Notes: generated from the sequence alone by a model not told the origin. 56,952 bases of DNA from Mycobacterium asiaticum (GCF_001668675.1 NZ_LZKQ01000324.1:1-56952), one strand, 5' to 3'; counted from the first letter of the stretch, positions 1-8,655 are shown. Numbers and translations: made by a program.

Positions 1-1
1 G

Positions 2-77
2 CGCGCATTGGCGGCAGCCAACCTGCTCGGCGTCGGATGGCCCAAAGAATATGGCGGGCGCGGGTTCTCGGCGATCG
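2..77 (+). pseudogene. Internal fragment of an acyl-CoA dehydrogenase in inverted orientation
   Basis: The frame starting at base 2 reads RALAAANLLGVGWPKEYGGR and then GFSAI. The motif GWPKEYGGRG is a hallmark of the N-terminal domain of mycobacterial acyl-CoA dehydrogenases, normally found about 15 to 20 residues after the helix encoded on the other strand at 67-168. The family match ends inside the palindrome CGGCGATCGCCG at 69-80. The two pieces therefore seem to come from one gene, with this one flipped. Either the genome is rearranged here or the edge of the assembly folded back. Confidence 0.6.
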
Positions 78-168
78 CCGCGACGCGTTCGGGGGTCATG
101 ACCTGTTGCAGCGTGGCACGCATCTCGGCCCGCAGCTCTTCCTGTTCCGGGGTGTACTCGAGATCCAT
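67..168 (-). pseudogene. Acyl-CoA dehydrogenase N-terminus, broken by a fold-back join
   Basis: Reading leftwards from the ATG at 168 the frame gives MDLEYTPEQEELRAEMRATL and continues through TPERVAAIAE, which looks like the start of an acyl-CoA dehydrogenase (flavoenzyme, alpha-beta dehydrogenation of acyl-CoA). After codon 34 the family resemblance stops. The frame remains open to the window edge but the residues no longer look like the family. The continuation of the same protein (GVGWPKEYGGRG) is instead encoded on the opposite strand at 2-77. The start lies 4 bases after the P450 stop codon, so in an intact genome it would form an operon with the P450. The assignment rests on the typical N-terminal helix and on the matching fragment next to it. 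Confidence 0.6.
69..80. repeat. 12-bp perfect palindrome at the acyl-CoA dehydrogenase join
   Basis: CGGCGATCGCCG is its own reverse complement. It lies exactly where the acyl-CoA dehydrogenase reading switches from the minus strand to the plus strand, so it is the likely point of strand switching. Confidence 0.7.
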
Positions 169-172
169 CGGC

Positions 173-1348
173 TCAGACCCCCAGTCGCACCGGCATGCGC
201 TTCACCCCAGGCACCATGGTGGCCTTCATCCGGTCGACCTCGCCGACCAGTTCCAGCCTGGGGAACCGGCGCAGGAATTCGTCGAAGAACACGGTCGCCT
301 CCAGCCGCGCCAATTGCGCTCCGATGCAGGAATGTTCACCGCAGCCGAAAGCGATGTGTGGGTTGGGATGGCGTCGTACGACGAATTCCTCGCTGTTGGA
401 GCCGAATACGTCCTCGTCGCGGTTGGCCGACCCGTACAGCATGGTCACCACATCACCCTCCCGGATCAGCTGGCCGCGGATCTCGACATCGGTGGTCGCG
501 ACGCGCGACATGCTGACGACGGGGCTGTTCCAGCGCAGCATCTCCTCCACCGCGCTGGGAATCAGCGTCGGGTCTTCCACCAGCAGACGGCACTGGTCGG
601 GGTGGTTGATCAACGCCAGCGTGCCGAGTGCGATCAGGTTGCGGGTGGTTTCGTTGCCGGCCACCAACAACAGGAAGGAGAAGTTCAGCAGGTCCTCGTC
701 GGTCAGACGATGTTCATCGATCTCCGACTCGGCGAGCACCGACAACAGGTCGTCGCGAGGTTCCTGGCGCCGGGCGGCGATCAGCTTCTGGAAATACTCG
801 AAGAGCTGGCCGATCGCCACGAACGAGTCCAGTTCGATCTCCGGGTCGGCGGTACCGGTGGCCGCATCGGACCAGGCCCGGAACTGTTCCCAGTCCTCCG
901 CGGGCGCGCCGATCAGTTCGGCGATCATGCGGGTCGGCAGCGGGGCGGCGATCTCCTCGGCGAATTCGTGCACGGAGCCGGCCTCGACCCCATCGAGGAT
1001 GCCGCGGACGATCTCGCGGATCTTGGGCTCCAGCACCGCAACCCGCCGCCGGGTGAAGCCCGAGTTGATCAGTTTGCGCATCTGCCGGTGCCGTGGCGGA
1101 TCGGTGAAGATCAGCGCGCCCTCCTGCACCGGGTTGGGCATCTGCGGGTCGGGTATCGAGATGCCCTTTGTCGAGGTGAACAGCGCGGGGTTGCTGGACA
1201 CGTAGCGGATGTCCTCGTATTTCAGCAACGCCCAGAAATGGGTGACGTCGTTCCAGTGCACCGGCGAGCTCGCCCGCAGCTCGCGGTAGGCCGGGTACGG
1301 GTCGCCGGCGTAGAAGTCAGGGGAGTGCAGGGGGGTGTCGGTGTGCAC
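173..1348 (-). CDS. Cytochrome P450 monooxygenase
   Basis: A soluble heme-thiolate monooxygenase of 391 residues, a normal bacterial P450 length. Visible motifs in order are the I-helix oxygen-binding segment AGNETTR, the K-helix ExxR in EEMLR, and the heme loop FGCGEHSCIG with the proximal cysteine near residue 341. I place the start at the GTG at 1348 because GGAGG lies about 10 bases upstream; an in-frame ATG at 1375 is the alternative. It would need ferredoxin and a reductase encoded elsewhere. The gene diverges from an aldehyde dehydrogenase and precedes an acyl-CoA dehydrogenase start. This suggests oxidation of an aliphatic or sterol-like substrate through alcohol and aldehyde to acid and then CoA-ester dehydrogenation. 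That pathway is inference; the CYP family cannot be named from reading alone. Confidence 0.93.
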   Translation of the reverse strand: MHTDTPLHSPDFYAGDPYPAYRELRASSPVHWNDVTHFWALLKYEDIRYVSSNPALFTSTKGISIPDPQMPNPVQEGALIFTDPPRHRQMRKLINSGFTRRRVAVLEPKIREIVRGILDGVEAGSVHEFAEEIAAPLPTRMIAELIGAPAEDWEQFRAWSDAATGTADPEIELDSFVAIGQLFEYFQKLIAARRQEPRDDLLSVLAESEIDEHRLTDEDLLNFSFLLLVAGNETTRNLIALGTLALINHPDQCRLLVEDPTLIPSAVEEMLRWNSPVVSMSRVATTDVEIRGQLIREGDVVTMLYGSANRDEDVFGSNSEEFVVRRHPNPHIAFGCGEHSCIGAQLARLEATVFFDEFLRRFPRLELVGEVDRMKATMVPGVKRMPVRLGV

Positions 1349-1399
1349 GGCGAGCGGTCCTCCGATCCGACACATTAATGAAAAGTGTCCTGCGCATCG

Positions 1400-1429
1400 T
1401 GTCTACTCTGCGCCGGATGTCCGTGTCAA
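1400..1429 (-). promoter_or_regulatory. Predicted promoter of the P450 gene with overlapping inverted repeat
   Basis: On the minus strand a perfect TTGACA (1424-1429) is followed, after an 18-base spacer, by TAGACA (1400-1405). The inverted repeat GTGTC-N6-GACAC at 1423-1438 overlaps the -35 box, and further GTGTC-type half-sites occur at 1385-1390 and 1400-1404. This would suit a repressor controlling the divergent P450 and aldehyde dehydrogenase. No regulator gene is visible next to it. Confidence 0.45.
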
Positions 1430-1516
1430 CAAGGACACACTGTCGTTGATTTGGTCCGTATTTCAGCAGATGGACGATTGACGCCCGAGTCCCGCGGGTG
1501 TACACCAAGGGGATAG

Positions 1517-3019
1517 ATGACCGACGTTGGGGTGAGGAAGCAGATGACTGCGCCACAAGCTACGGAACTCCCGGGACTGATCGACACCTACCAGCTCTAC
1601 ATCGACGGGAGGTGGGTCGAACCGGAAAACGGTCGCTACGAAGACATTTCGCCGGCCACCGAGCAGGTCATCGCCACCGCCCCGGACGCAAGCGCCGAAC
1701 AGGTCGGTGCGGCGATCGGCGCCGCGCGCCGCGCCTTCGACGAAGGGCCGTGGGCGGACATGACCGCAGCGGACCGCGGCAACTGCCTGAGTCAACTCGG
1801 CGACGCGCTGCTCAAACACGCCGACGAATTCTTCGCGCTGTCGCAATTGGAGTGGGGCTGCATCGCCAACGAACGGATCATGCAAGTCGACGGCGCGGCG
1901 TTCATGTCCATGCACGCCGCTCAACTCGCCACCCAACTGGCTGACGAGGAAGTCACCGGCATCGGCGCCGGCACCACATTGCTGCGCCACGCACCGCTCG
2001 GTGTCGTGTCGGTGCTGACGCCGTGGAATTTCCCGCACTGCCTGAACGTCATGAAGCTCAATCACGCGCTGGCGGCCGGGAATACCGTCGTACTCAAGCC
2101 GTCGCCGCTCACCCCGCTCGCCGGCCTGGCGCTGGCCCGGATCATCGACGAGCACACCGATTTCCCGCCGGGTGTGGTCAACGTCGTCACCCCGTCGGGA
2201 GTCGACGCGGCCAGGCTGCTGACCACCGATCCCCGCGTCGACATGGTCAGCTTCACCGGCAGCACGGTGGTCGGACGTCAGGTCATGTCGGCCGCGGGCG
2301 ACACGCTCAAGCGCCTCTTGCTGGAGTTGGGCGGCAAGTCGGCGTGCATCATCCTGGACGACGCGCAGGTCACCGACGAGATGCTGCAACAGATGCTGTT
2401 CGACTGTTGTTCGCTGCACGCCGGGCAGGCCTGCATTCTGCACAGCCGGCTGCTGCTGCCGGATTCGTTGCACGACGACGTGGTCGACCGGCTCGCCGCG
2501 CTGGCCCGGGCGGTCAAGGTCGGGGATCCGACCGATCCCGACGTGCAAATGGGCCCGCTGATCAGCGACGCGCAGCGCGGGCGGGTCGAGGCGCACATCG
2601 CCGGGGCGCTCGACGACGGCGCTCGGCTGGTCACCGGCGGCGGCCGGCCGGCGGGCCTGGACGTCGGCTACTACGTCGAGCCGACAATCCTGGACGCGGT
2701 GCAGCCCGATTCCGTGATCGCACAGGAAGAAGTGTTCGGTCCGGTGCTGAGCGTCATCCGGTACCGCGACGACGACGACGCGGTCGCCATCGCGAACAAC
2801 TCACGCTATGGCCTGTCCGGCTCGGTGTACGGCGGGGACGTGGACCGGGCCGTCGGTGTCGCCCGCCGCATCCGTACCGGCCAGATCGCGGTCAACGGCG
2901 TCGGCCCCGGCGCCGCGCCGTTCGGCGGGTTCAAGCTGAGCGGACTGGGCCGCGAGGGTGGCGGCATCGGCGGGCTGCATCAGTACATGGAGCCGATGGC
3001 GATTGGGGTGCCGCTCTGA
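1517..3019 (+). CDS. NAD(P)-dependent aldehyde dehydrogenase
   Basis: A 500-residue enzyme that oxidises an aldehyde to a carboxylate with NAD(P), the normal length for the ALDH superfamily. Visible motifs are the proton-relay Asn region TPWNFP (168-173), the cofactor loop FTGST (246-250), the general base Glu270 in LELGGKS, and the catalytic Cys306 in AGQACILHSR. The ATG at 1517 is preceded by AAGGGGA (1507-1513); an internal ATG at 1544 is less likely. It diverges from the P450 across a 168-base gap that holds an inverted repeat, so the two are probably co-regulated. The substrate is unknown, but the neighbours suggest a medium or long-chain or sterol-derived aldehyde. Confidence 0.93.
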   Translation: MTDVGVRKQMTAPQATELPGLIDTYQLYIDGRWVEPENGRYEDISPATEQVIATAPDASAEQVGAAIGAARRAFDEGPWADMTAADRGNCLSQLGDALLKHADEFFALSQLEWGCIANERIMQVDGAAFMSMHAAQLATQLADEEVTGIGAGTTLLRHAPLGVVSVLTPWNFPHCLNVMKLNHALAAGNTVVLKPSPLTPLAGLALARIIDEHTDFPPGVVNVVTPSGVDAARLLTTDPRVDMVSFTGSTVVGRQVMSAAGDTLKRLLLELGGKSACIILDDAQVTDEMLQQMLFDCCSLHAGQACILHSRLLLPDSLHDDVVDRLAALARAVKVGDPTDPDVQMGPLISDAQRGRVEAHIAGALDDGARLVTGGGRPAGLDVGYYVEPTILDAVQPDSVIAQEEVFGPVLSVIRYRDDDDAVAIANNSRYGLSGSVYGGDVDRAVGVARRIRTGQIAVNGVGPGAAPFGGFKLSGLGREGGGIGGLHQYMEPMAIGVPL

Positions 3020-3083
3020 GAGGCGCAGCTCGATCCCAAATACGCGGTCGCGGATTAGCTCCTGAACGTCGGCCCGGCACTGT

Positions 3084-3111
3084 TATGATTCGGATGCAAC
3101 GATGTATCCGA
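3084..3111 (+). promoter_or_regulatory. Predicted -10 element and inverted repeat before the hydrolase gene
   Basis: TATGAT at 3084-3089 resembles a -10 box. Directly after it lies the inverted repeat TCGGAT-N10-ATCCGA (3090-3095 and 3106-3111), 19 bases before the start codon at 3131. The placement over the expected transcription start suggests an operator. The -35 side is weak (CTGAAC, 3062-3067). Confidence 0.35.
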
Positions 3112-3130
3112 TGACGAAAGGTTGCTTGGC

Positions 3131-4039
3131 ATGGCCGTCGCGATCGACCGACCCAAGCTCGAAGGAAACATCGCCGTAGGCGAAGGCCGGCAAATTGGTT
3201 TCGCGGAGTTCGGTGCGCCGCAGGGGCGCGCGGTCTTCTGGCTGCACGGCACCCCGGGTGCCCGCCGGCAGATCCCGACCGAGGCGCGGGTCTACGCCGA
3301 GCACCACAACGTCCGCCTGATCGGCGTCGATCGCCCGGGCATCGGCTCGTCGACCCCGTATCGCTACGAGACCCTCTCGGCATTCGCCGACGACCTGCGC
3401 GTCATCGCGGACACGCTGGGCATCGACAAGATGGCGGTGGTCGGCCTGTCCGGTGGCGGGCCCTACACGCTGGCCTGTGCCGCCGGACTGCCTGAGCGCG
3501 TCGTGGCCGTCGGCGTGCTCGGCGGTGTCGCGCCGACGCAGGGGCCCGACGCGATCAGGGGCGGAGCCATGGACCTGGGTCTGCGCGTCGCGCCGTTGCT
3601 GAAATTCGGCGGCAGCCCGCTGCGCGTCGGCGCAAGCCTGCTGATCCAAGCGGTGCGGCCGATCGCCTCCCCGGCGCTCGATGTCTACGCCCTGCTGTCC
3701 CCGCAGGCCGACCGGCACCTGCTGAACCGGCCCGAGTTCAAGGCGATGTTCCTTGACGACCTGCTCAACGGCAGCCGCAAACAGCTGGCCGCGCCGTTCA
3801 ACGACGTCATCCTGTTCGCCCGGGACTGGGGCTTCCGGCTCGAAGAGGTGAAAGTGCCGGTGCGCTGGTGGCACGGCGACCACGACCACATCATCCCGTT
3901 CGCGCACGGGGAGCATGCGGTGTCGCGGCTGCCCAACGCCGAGTTGTTCCATCTGCCCGAGGAAAGCCACCTCGCCGGGCTCGGCCGTGGTGAGGAGATC
4001 CTGGCCACCCTGATGAAGATCTGGGACGAGGAGGCGTGA
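3131..4039 (+). CDS. Alpha/beta hydrolase (Rv1191-like)
   Basis: A 302-residue alpha/beta-fold hydrolase of unknown substrate, probably cytoplasmic since no signal peptide is seen. The oxyanion-hole motif HGTPG lies near residue 40. The nucleophile elbow is GLSGGG, and the catalytic His is probably in EESHLAGL near the end. The ATG at 3131 is chosen because AAAGG at 3117-3121 is at a good distance; the frame also has a TTG at 3122. The stop overlaps the start region of the next hydrolase, so the two are an operon. From memory it corresponds to M. tuberculosis Rv1191, next to Rv1192 and fadD36 in the same order. It could act as an esterase, lipase or epoxide-type hydrolase; nothing visible decides. 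Confidence 0.88.
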   Translation: MAVAIDRPKLEGNIAVGEGRQIGFAEFGAPQGRAVFWLHGTPGARRQIPTEARVYAEHHNVRLIGVDRPGIGSSTPYRYETLSAFADDLRVIADTLGIDKMAVVGLSGGGPYTLACAAGLPERVVAVGVLGGVAPTQGPDAIRGGAMDLGLRVAPLLKFGGSPLRVGASLLIQAVRPIASPALDVYALLSPQADRHLLNRPEFKAMFLDDLLNGSRKQLAAPFNDVILFARDWGFRLEEVKVPVRWWHGDHDHIIPFAHGEHAVSRLPNAELFHLPEESHLAGLGRGEEILATLMKIWDEEA

Positions 4040-4041
4040 CG

Positions 4042-4833
4042 ATGGTGACAGCCGGGACAACCGATTCCGCACCCCCGCTGGGGCTCTACCTCACCGACAT
4101 TCCGCGTGCGGTGGTCGAGTACGGCCAGCTGCTCAGCGTGCTGCCGCTGCAGCACAAGCTGCCGGTCGGCGATCGGCACCCCGTGCTGGTGCTGCCGGGT
4201 CTGCTCGCCGGCGACGGCACGACGTGCACGCTGCGCCGGGTGTTGACCCGGCTCGGATATCGGGCCCACGGGTGGGGCCTGGGCGTCAATATCGGCCCGA
4301 CTCCCAAGGTGGTGGCGCGCATCTACGACCTGCTCGACGAGCTGCACACCCGATACGACGCGCCCGTCAGCCTGATCGGCTGGAGCCTGGGTGGCATCTT
4401 CGCGCGCCGGTTGGCCCGCCGTAATCCGGCGGCGGTCCGCCAGGTGATCACCTTGGGCAGCCCGTACCGGATGCAGCACGCCGGCCAGTCGCGCGCCACC
4501 GCAAGCTTCAACCTGTTCGCGCGGCTGCACGCCGAGCGGCACGAGCTGCCGCTGGCAAGCGAGAACGAACCCCTACCCGTGCCGTCGACCTCGATCTACT
4601 CGCGCTACGACGGCATGGTGGCCTGGCAGACCTGCATCGACGCGTCGTCCGAGCGCGCGGAGAACATCGCGGTGTTGAGCAGTCACATCGGCTACGGCCA
4701 CCACCCGGCGACCATCTGGGCCATCGCGGACCGGCTGGCCCAGCCGGCGGGTACCTGGACGCCGTTCCGGCCGCCGGCGGCGCTGCGGCCGCTGTTTCCC
4801 AGGCCCGTCGCCAGTCCGGTCCGCTTGGCGTAA
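4042..4833 (+). CDS. Alpha/beta hydrolase, lipase/PGAP1-like (Rv1192-like)
   Basis: A protein of about 263 residues with a lipase-type nucleophile motif GWSLGG, a hydrophobic strand VLVLPGLLAGDG typical of the oxyanion loop in triacylglycerol lipase or PGAP1-like families, and a probable catalytic His in SSHIGYGHHP. It likely hydrolyses an ester, perhaps of a lipid, since it sits between another hydrolase and an acyl-CoA synthetase. Candidate starts are GTG 4036, ATG 4042 and GTG 4045. GAGGAGG at 4027-4033 fits the ATG at 4042 best. It is translationally coupled to the preceding hydrolase and only 13 bases from fadD36. Confidence 0.85.
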   Translation: MVTAGTTDSAPPLGLYLTDIPRAVVEYGQLLSVLPLQHKLPVGDRHPVLVLPGLLAGDGTTCTLRRVLTRLGYRAHGWGLGVNIGPTPKVVARIYDLLDELHTRYDAPVSLIGWSLGGIFARRLARRNPAAVRQVITLGSPYRMQHAGQSRATASFNLFARLHAERHELPLASENEPLPVPSTSIYSRYDGMVAWQTCIDASSERAENIAVLSSHIGYGHHPATIWAIADRLAQPAGTWTPFRPPAALRPLFPRPVASPVRLA

Positions 4834-4846
4834 TACCCTCGCTGAC

Positions 4847-6256
4847 GTGCTGCTGACCTCGCTCAACCCCGCGGTCGTCACCCAGACCGACATTCCCGAC
4901 GCGGTCAGGATCGACGGCTTCACGTTGAGCCGCAGCGATCTGGTGGGCGCGGCCACCTCGGTGGCAGAGCGGGTGGCCGGCGCACAGCGGGTCGCGGTGC
5001 TGGCGACGCCCACCGCATCGACCGTGCTGGCGATCACCGGATGCCTGATCGCCGGCGTCCCCGTCGTACCGGTTCCCGCCGACGTCGGCGTGGCCGAGCG
5101 CCGCCACATGCTCACCGACTCGGGTGCCCAGGCCTGGCTCGGGCCGCAGCCCGACGACCCGGAAGGCCTGCCGCACATCCCGGTGCGGCTGCACGCCCGG
5201 TCCTGGCACCGTTATCCCGAGCCGGCGCCGGACTCCCCGGCCATGGTCGTATACACCTCGGGCACAACGGGATTGCCCAAGGGTGTGCAGGTCAGCCGGC
5301 GGGCCATCGCCGCAGACCTCGATGCGTTGGCGGATGCCTGGCAATGGACACCCGACGACGTGCTGGTGCACGGCCTGCCGCTGTACCACATCCATGGGCT
5401 GGTGCTCGGTCTACTGGGGTCGCTGCGAGTGGGAAATCGCTTCGTGCACACCGGGAAACCGACGCCGGCCGGATACGCGGCCGCGAAGGGCACCCTGTAT
5501 TTCGGCGTGCCGACGGTGTGGTCGCGGGTGGTGGCCGACCGGGCCGCCGCCGAGGCGCTCAAACCGGCGCGACTGTTGGTTTCGGGCAGTGCGGCGCTGC
5601 CGGTGCCGGTGTTCGAGGGGCTGGAGCAACTGACCGGGCACCGGCCCATCGAGCGCTACGGTGCCTCGGAGTCGCTGATCACCGTGTCCACCCGCGCCGA
5701 CGGTGAACGCCGTCCGGGCTGGGTCGGCCTGCCGTTGGCGGGCGTGCAGACCCGACTGGTCGACGACCACGGGGAACTGGCTGCCCATGATGGGGAAACC
5801 GTTGGGCGCCTTCATGTTCGGGGACCGACATTGTTCGACGGCTATCTGAACCGGCCCGAGGCCACCGCGGAGGCATTCACCCCGGACGGCTGGTACCGCA
5901 CCGGAGACGTCGCCGTCATCGACAGCGGCGGCATGCACCGCATCGTGGGACGCGAGTCCGTCGATCTGATCAAATCGGGCGGCTACCGCATCGGCGCAGG
6001 CGAAATCGAGACCGTGTTGCTCGGTCATCCGGACGTCACCGAGGCGGCGGTGGTCGGGGTGCCCGACGACGATCTCGGCCAGCGGATCGTCGCGTATGTC
6101 GTCGGCTCGCCCGGGATCAGGCCCGAGGACCTCATCCAGTATGTCGCCGAACAACTTTCGGTGCACAAACGTCCACGCGAGGTGCGGATCGTGGACTCGC
6201 TGCCGCGCAACGCGTTGGGCAAGGTGCTCAAGAAGCAACTACTGGCCGAAGGCTGA
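4847..6256 (+). CDS. fadD36: Fatty-acid-CoA ligase FadD36
   Basis: A 469-residue member of the AMP-forming acyl-CoA synthetase superfamily, which activates a carboxylate to acyl-AMP and then acyl-CoA. It shows the P-loop TSGTTGLPKGVQ, the adenine motif YGASES, the GWYRTGDVA motif, the hinge region VDLIKSGGYRIGAGE and the C-terminal catalytic lysine region LPRNALGKVLKK. It is shorter than usual FadD proteins and closely matches my recollection of M. tuberculosis FadD36 (473 residues). The GTG at 4847 starts 13 bases after the hydrolase stop, which makes a three-gene operon with the two hydrolases. A plausible role is activation of the acid released by them. Short or methyl-branched acids are possible substrates but not shown here. 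Confidence 0.92.
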   Translation: MLLTSLNPAVVTQTDIPDAVRIDGFTLSRSDLVGAATSVAERVAGAQRVAVLATPTASTVLAITGCLIAGVPVVPVPADVGVAERRHMLTDSGAQAWLGPQPDDPEGLPHIPVRLHARSWHRYPEPAPDSPAMVVYTSGTTGLPKGVQVSRRAIAADLDALADAWQWTPDDVLVHGLPLYHIHGLVLGLLGSLRVGNRFVHTGKPTPAGYAAAKGTLYFGVPTVWSRVVADRAAAEALKPARLLVSGSAALPVPVFEGLEQLTGHRPIERYGASESLITVSTRADGERRPGWVGLPLAGVQTRLVDDHGELAAHDGETVGRLHVRGPTLFDGYLNRPEATAEAFTPDGWYRTGDVAVIDSGGMHRIVGRESVDLIKSGGYRIGAGEIETVLLGHPDVTEAAVVGVPDDDLGQRIVAYVVGSPGIRPEDLIQYVAEQLSVHKRPREVRIVDSLPRNALGKVLKKQLLAEG

Positions 6257-6389
6257 GACCCGAACCGGGCGTAGCACATTCGTTACCGGACTCGCAGGAT
6301 GTTAGCAGGTTCTCCAGCGGGCCAGATGGCGCTGCGTCACTTAACGTCGTCAGGGTGGATCGACGGGGGAACGCTGTCTGGGAGTCACC

Positions 6390-7691
6390 GTGGTGACGGT
6401 CGCGGCCGCTCCCAGTGGCACATCGATGAGACGGGTCGCGGTGGCCTGTTATGTCGGATCGGCGATCGAGTACTACGACTTCCTGATCTACGGAACCGCC
6501 GCGGCGCTGGTCTTCCCGGTCGTGTTCTTCCCGCATCTGAGCGCGACGGTGGGCACCATCGCCTCGATGGGGACGTTCGCCGCGGCCTTTCTGTCCCGGC
6601 CGCTGGGCGCGGCGGTGTTCGGCTACTACGGGGACCGGCTGGGCCGTAAGAAGACCCTGATCGCCACCCTGCTGATCATGGCCTGCTCGACGGTGGCGGT
6701 GGGTCTGGTGCCCAGCACGGCCGCGATCGGCGTCGCCGCGCCGTTGATCCTGACCACCCTGCGGCTGTTGCAGGGGTTCGCCGTCGGCGGCGAGTGGGCG
6801 GGATCGGCGTTGCTCAGCGCCGAGTACGCGCCGCCGGACAAGCGGGGCCGTTACGGCATGTTCACCCTGATCGGCGGCGGCAGCGCGACCGTGCTGGCCA
6901 GTCTCACCTTCCTCGCGGTGAACTACACCATCGGCGAGAACAGCCCGGCGTTCGTGCAATGGGGCTGGCGGGTTCCTTTCCTGATCAGCGCGGCGATGAT
7001 CGTCATCGCGCTGTATGTGCGGCTCAACATCGAAGAGACCCCGGTGTTCGCGGCGGAGAAAGCCCGCAACCTGGTCCCCGACGCACCGGTGTCGGAGGTG
7101 CTGCGGCTGCAGCGCCACCAGGTCGCCCTGGCCGCAGGCACCGTCCTGACGGCGTTCGGGATGGTGTACATGGCCAGCACTTTCCTGCCCAGCTACGCCC
7201 TGCACCACCTCGGCTATTCGCGCTGCCTGATCCTGTCCATCGGCGTGCTGGGCGGGTTCGCCAGCATGGCTTCCGTCGCGGTCTCGGCCATCCTGTCCGA
7301 CCGCTATGGCCGGCGCCGCATCATGCTGATCGGGTTCGGGGCGTGCCTGCCGTGGTCGCTGGTGGTGATGCCGCTGATCGGGACCGGCAGCCCGACCGGC
7401 TATGCGGTGGCGATAATCGGCGTCTACGCCATCGTCGGGATCAGCTCGGGGCCCACCGCGTCCTTCATTCCGGAGTTGTTCGCCACCCGCTACCGCTACA
7501 CCGCCTCGGCGCTGGCGGTGAACTTCGGAGGCATCGCCGGGGGCGCGGTCCCGCCGCTGATCGCCGGGACGCTGCTGGCCGCCTACGGCAGCTGGTCGGT
7601 GGGGCTGCTGCTGGCCGGGCTGGTCGGAACCAGCCTGGTGTGCACCTATCTGCTGCCCGAGACCGGGGCGGCCGCGATCGGCGCTCTCTAG
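6390..7691 (+). CDS. MFS transporter, metabolite:H+ symporter type (Rv1200-like)
   Basis: A 433-residue major facilitator with twelve predicted membrane segments. It has the loop 2-3 signature GDRLGRKKTL, the paired motif in the second half DRYGRRRIML, and a conserved GGEWAGSALLSAEYAP segment typical of the ShiA/ProP/KgtP (MHS) group of organic acid symporters. The likely job is proton-coupled uptake of a dicarboxylate, shikimate-like or osmolyte-type compound across the inner membrane. The start is GTG 6390; an in-frame ATG about 12 codons later is an alternative. It is separated from fadD36 by 133 bases, so probably has its own promoter. Its TAG stop shares the sequence CTAG with the stop of the convergent dapD. 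Confidence 0.9.
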   Translation: MVTVAAAPSGTSMRRVAVACYVGSAIEYYDFLIYGTAAALVFPVVFFPHLSATVGTIASMGTFAAAFLSRPLGAAVFGYYGDRLGRKKTLIATLLIMACSTVAVGLVPSTAAIGVAAPLILTTLRLLQGFAVGGEWAGSALLSAEYAPPDKRGRYGMFTLIGGGSATVLASLTFLAVNYTIGENSPAFVQWGWRVPFLISAAMIVIALYVRLNIEETPVFAAEKARNLVPDAPVSEVLRLQRHQVALAAGTVLTAFGMVYMASTFLPSYALHHLGYSRCLILSIGVLGGFASMASVAVSAILSDRYGRRRIMLIGFGACLPWSLVVMPLIGTGSPTGYAVAIIGVYAIVGISSGPTASFIPELFATRYRYTASALAVNFGGIAGGAVPPLIAGTLLAAYGSWSVGLLLAGLVGTSLVCTYLLPETGAAAIGAL

Positions 7692-8632
7692 TTGGCGTGC
7701 AGTTCCTCGTTGAGCGCGATGCCCTGACCGTCGCGGGAGACCACCTCGACCGCCCCCGACAGTGAGTTGCGCCGAAACAGCAGGTTGTTGCTGTTGGACA
7801 GCTCGCGCGCCTTGACCGAGGTGCCGTCGGGCAGCGCGACCTTGGTGCCGGCCGTGACGTACAGACCGGCCTCCACGACGCAGTCGTCGCCGAGGGAGAT
7901 GCCCAGCCCGGCGTTGGCGCCCAGCAGACAGCGCTTGCCGATCGAAATGACCTCCTCGCCGCCGCCGGACAGCGTGCCCATGATGGACGCGCCGCCGCCG
8001 ACGTCGGATCCGTCGCCGACTACTACGCCCGCCGAGATGCGGCCCTCCACCATGGAAGCGCCGAGAGTGCCGGCGTTGTAGTTGACGAAGCCCTCATGCA
8101 TCACGGTGGTGCCCGGCGCCAGATGCGCGCCCAGACGTACCCGGTCCGCGTCGGCGATGCGCACACCTGAGGGCAGCACATAGTCGACCATCCGCGGGAA
8201 TTTGTCGATGCCGTACACCGTCACCGGGCCGTGTCGGCGCATCCGCGCCCGCACCGCCTCGAAGCCCTCGATGGCGCACGGGCCGCGGTTTGTCCAGACC
8301 ACGTTGGTCAGCACCCCGAAGAAGCCGCCGGCGTTGAGCCCGTGCGGCGCCACCAGCCGGTGGGAGAGCAGGTGCAGTCGCAGGTAGGCGTCGTGGGCGT
8401 CGGTGGCCTGATCGGCCAGGTCGCCGATGACCGTGCGCACCGCGATGGTCTCGGTGCTGCGGTCGTCGTCACGGCCGACCAGCGCGGCCAGTTCCGCGGG
8501 GAGATCGGACAGCGCCAGCCGAGTGGTGGCGGTGGTCCCCGAGTCGGTCAGTTCGGGCTCGGGAAACCATGTGTCGAGGACAGACCCGTCGGAGGCGAGG
8601 GTCGCCAGGCCAATACCTGCAGCTCCAGTCAC
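7688..8632 (-). CDS. dapD: Tetrahydrodipicolinate N-succinyltransferase DapD
   Basis: A 314-residue enzyme that transfers succinyl from succinyl-CoA to tetrahydrodipicolinate in lysine and meso-diaminopimelate synthesis; the product feeds peptidoglycan. The C-terminal two thirds form a left-handed beta helix, visible as hexapeptide-like runs (VMHEGFVNYNAGTLG, VEGRISAGVVVGDGSDVGGG). Length and sequence match the actinobacterial DapD type (317 residues in M. tuberculosis as I recall). It faces dapE across a gap with a long palindrome, so two steps of the same pathway are divergently arranged. Its stop shares CTAG with the MFS gene stop. Confidence 0.96.
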   Translation of the reverse strand: MTGAAGIGLATLASDGSVLDTWFPEPELTDSGTTATTRLALSDLPAELAALVGRDDDRSTETIAVRTVIGDLADQATDAHDAYLRLHLLSHRLVAPHGLNAGGFFGVLTNVVWTNRGPCAIEGFEAVRARMRRHGPVTVYGIDKFPRMVDYVLPSGVRIADADRVRLGAHLAPGTTVMHEGFVNYNAGTLGASMVEGRISAGVVVGDGSDVGGGASIMGTLSGGGEEVISIGKRCLLGANAGLGISLGDDCVVEAGLYVTAGTKVALPDGTSVKARELSNSNNLLFRRNSLSGAVEVVSRDGQGIALNEELHAN

Positions 8633-8655
8633 GGCGGTCAGGTTACTTTGGCCGC

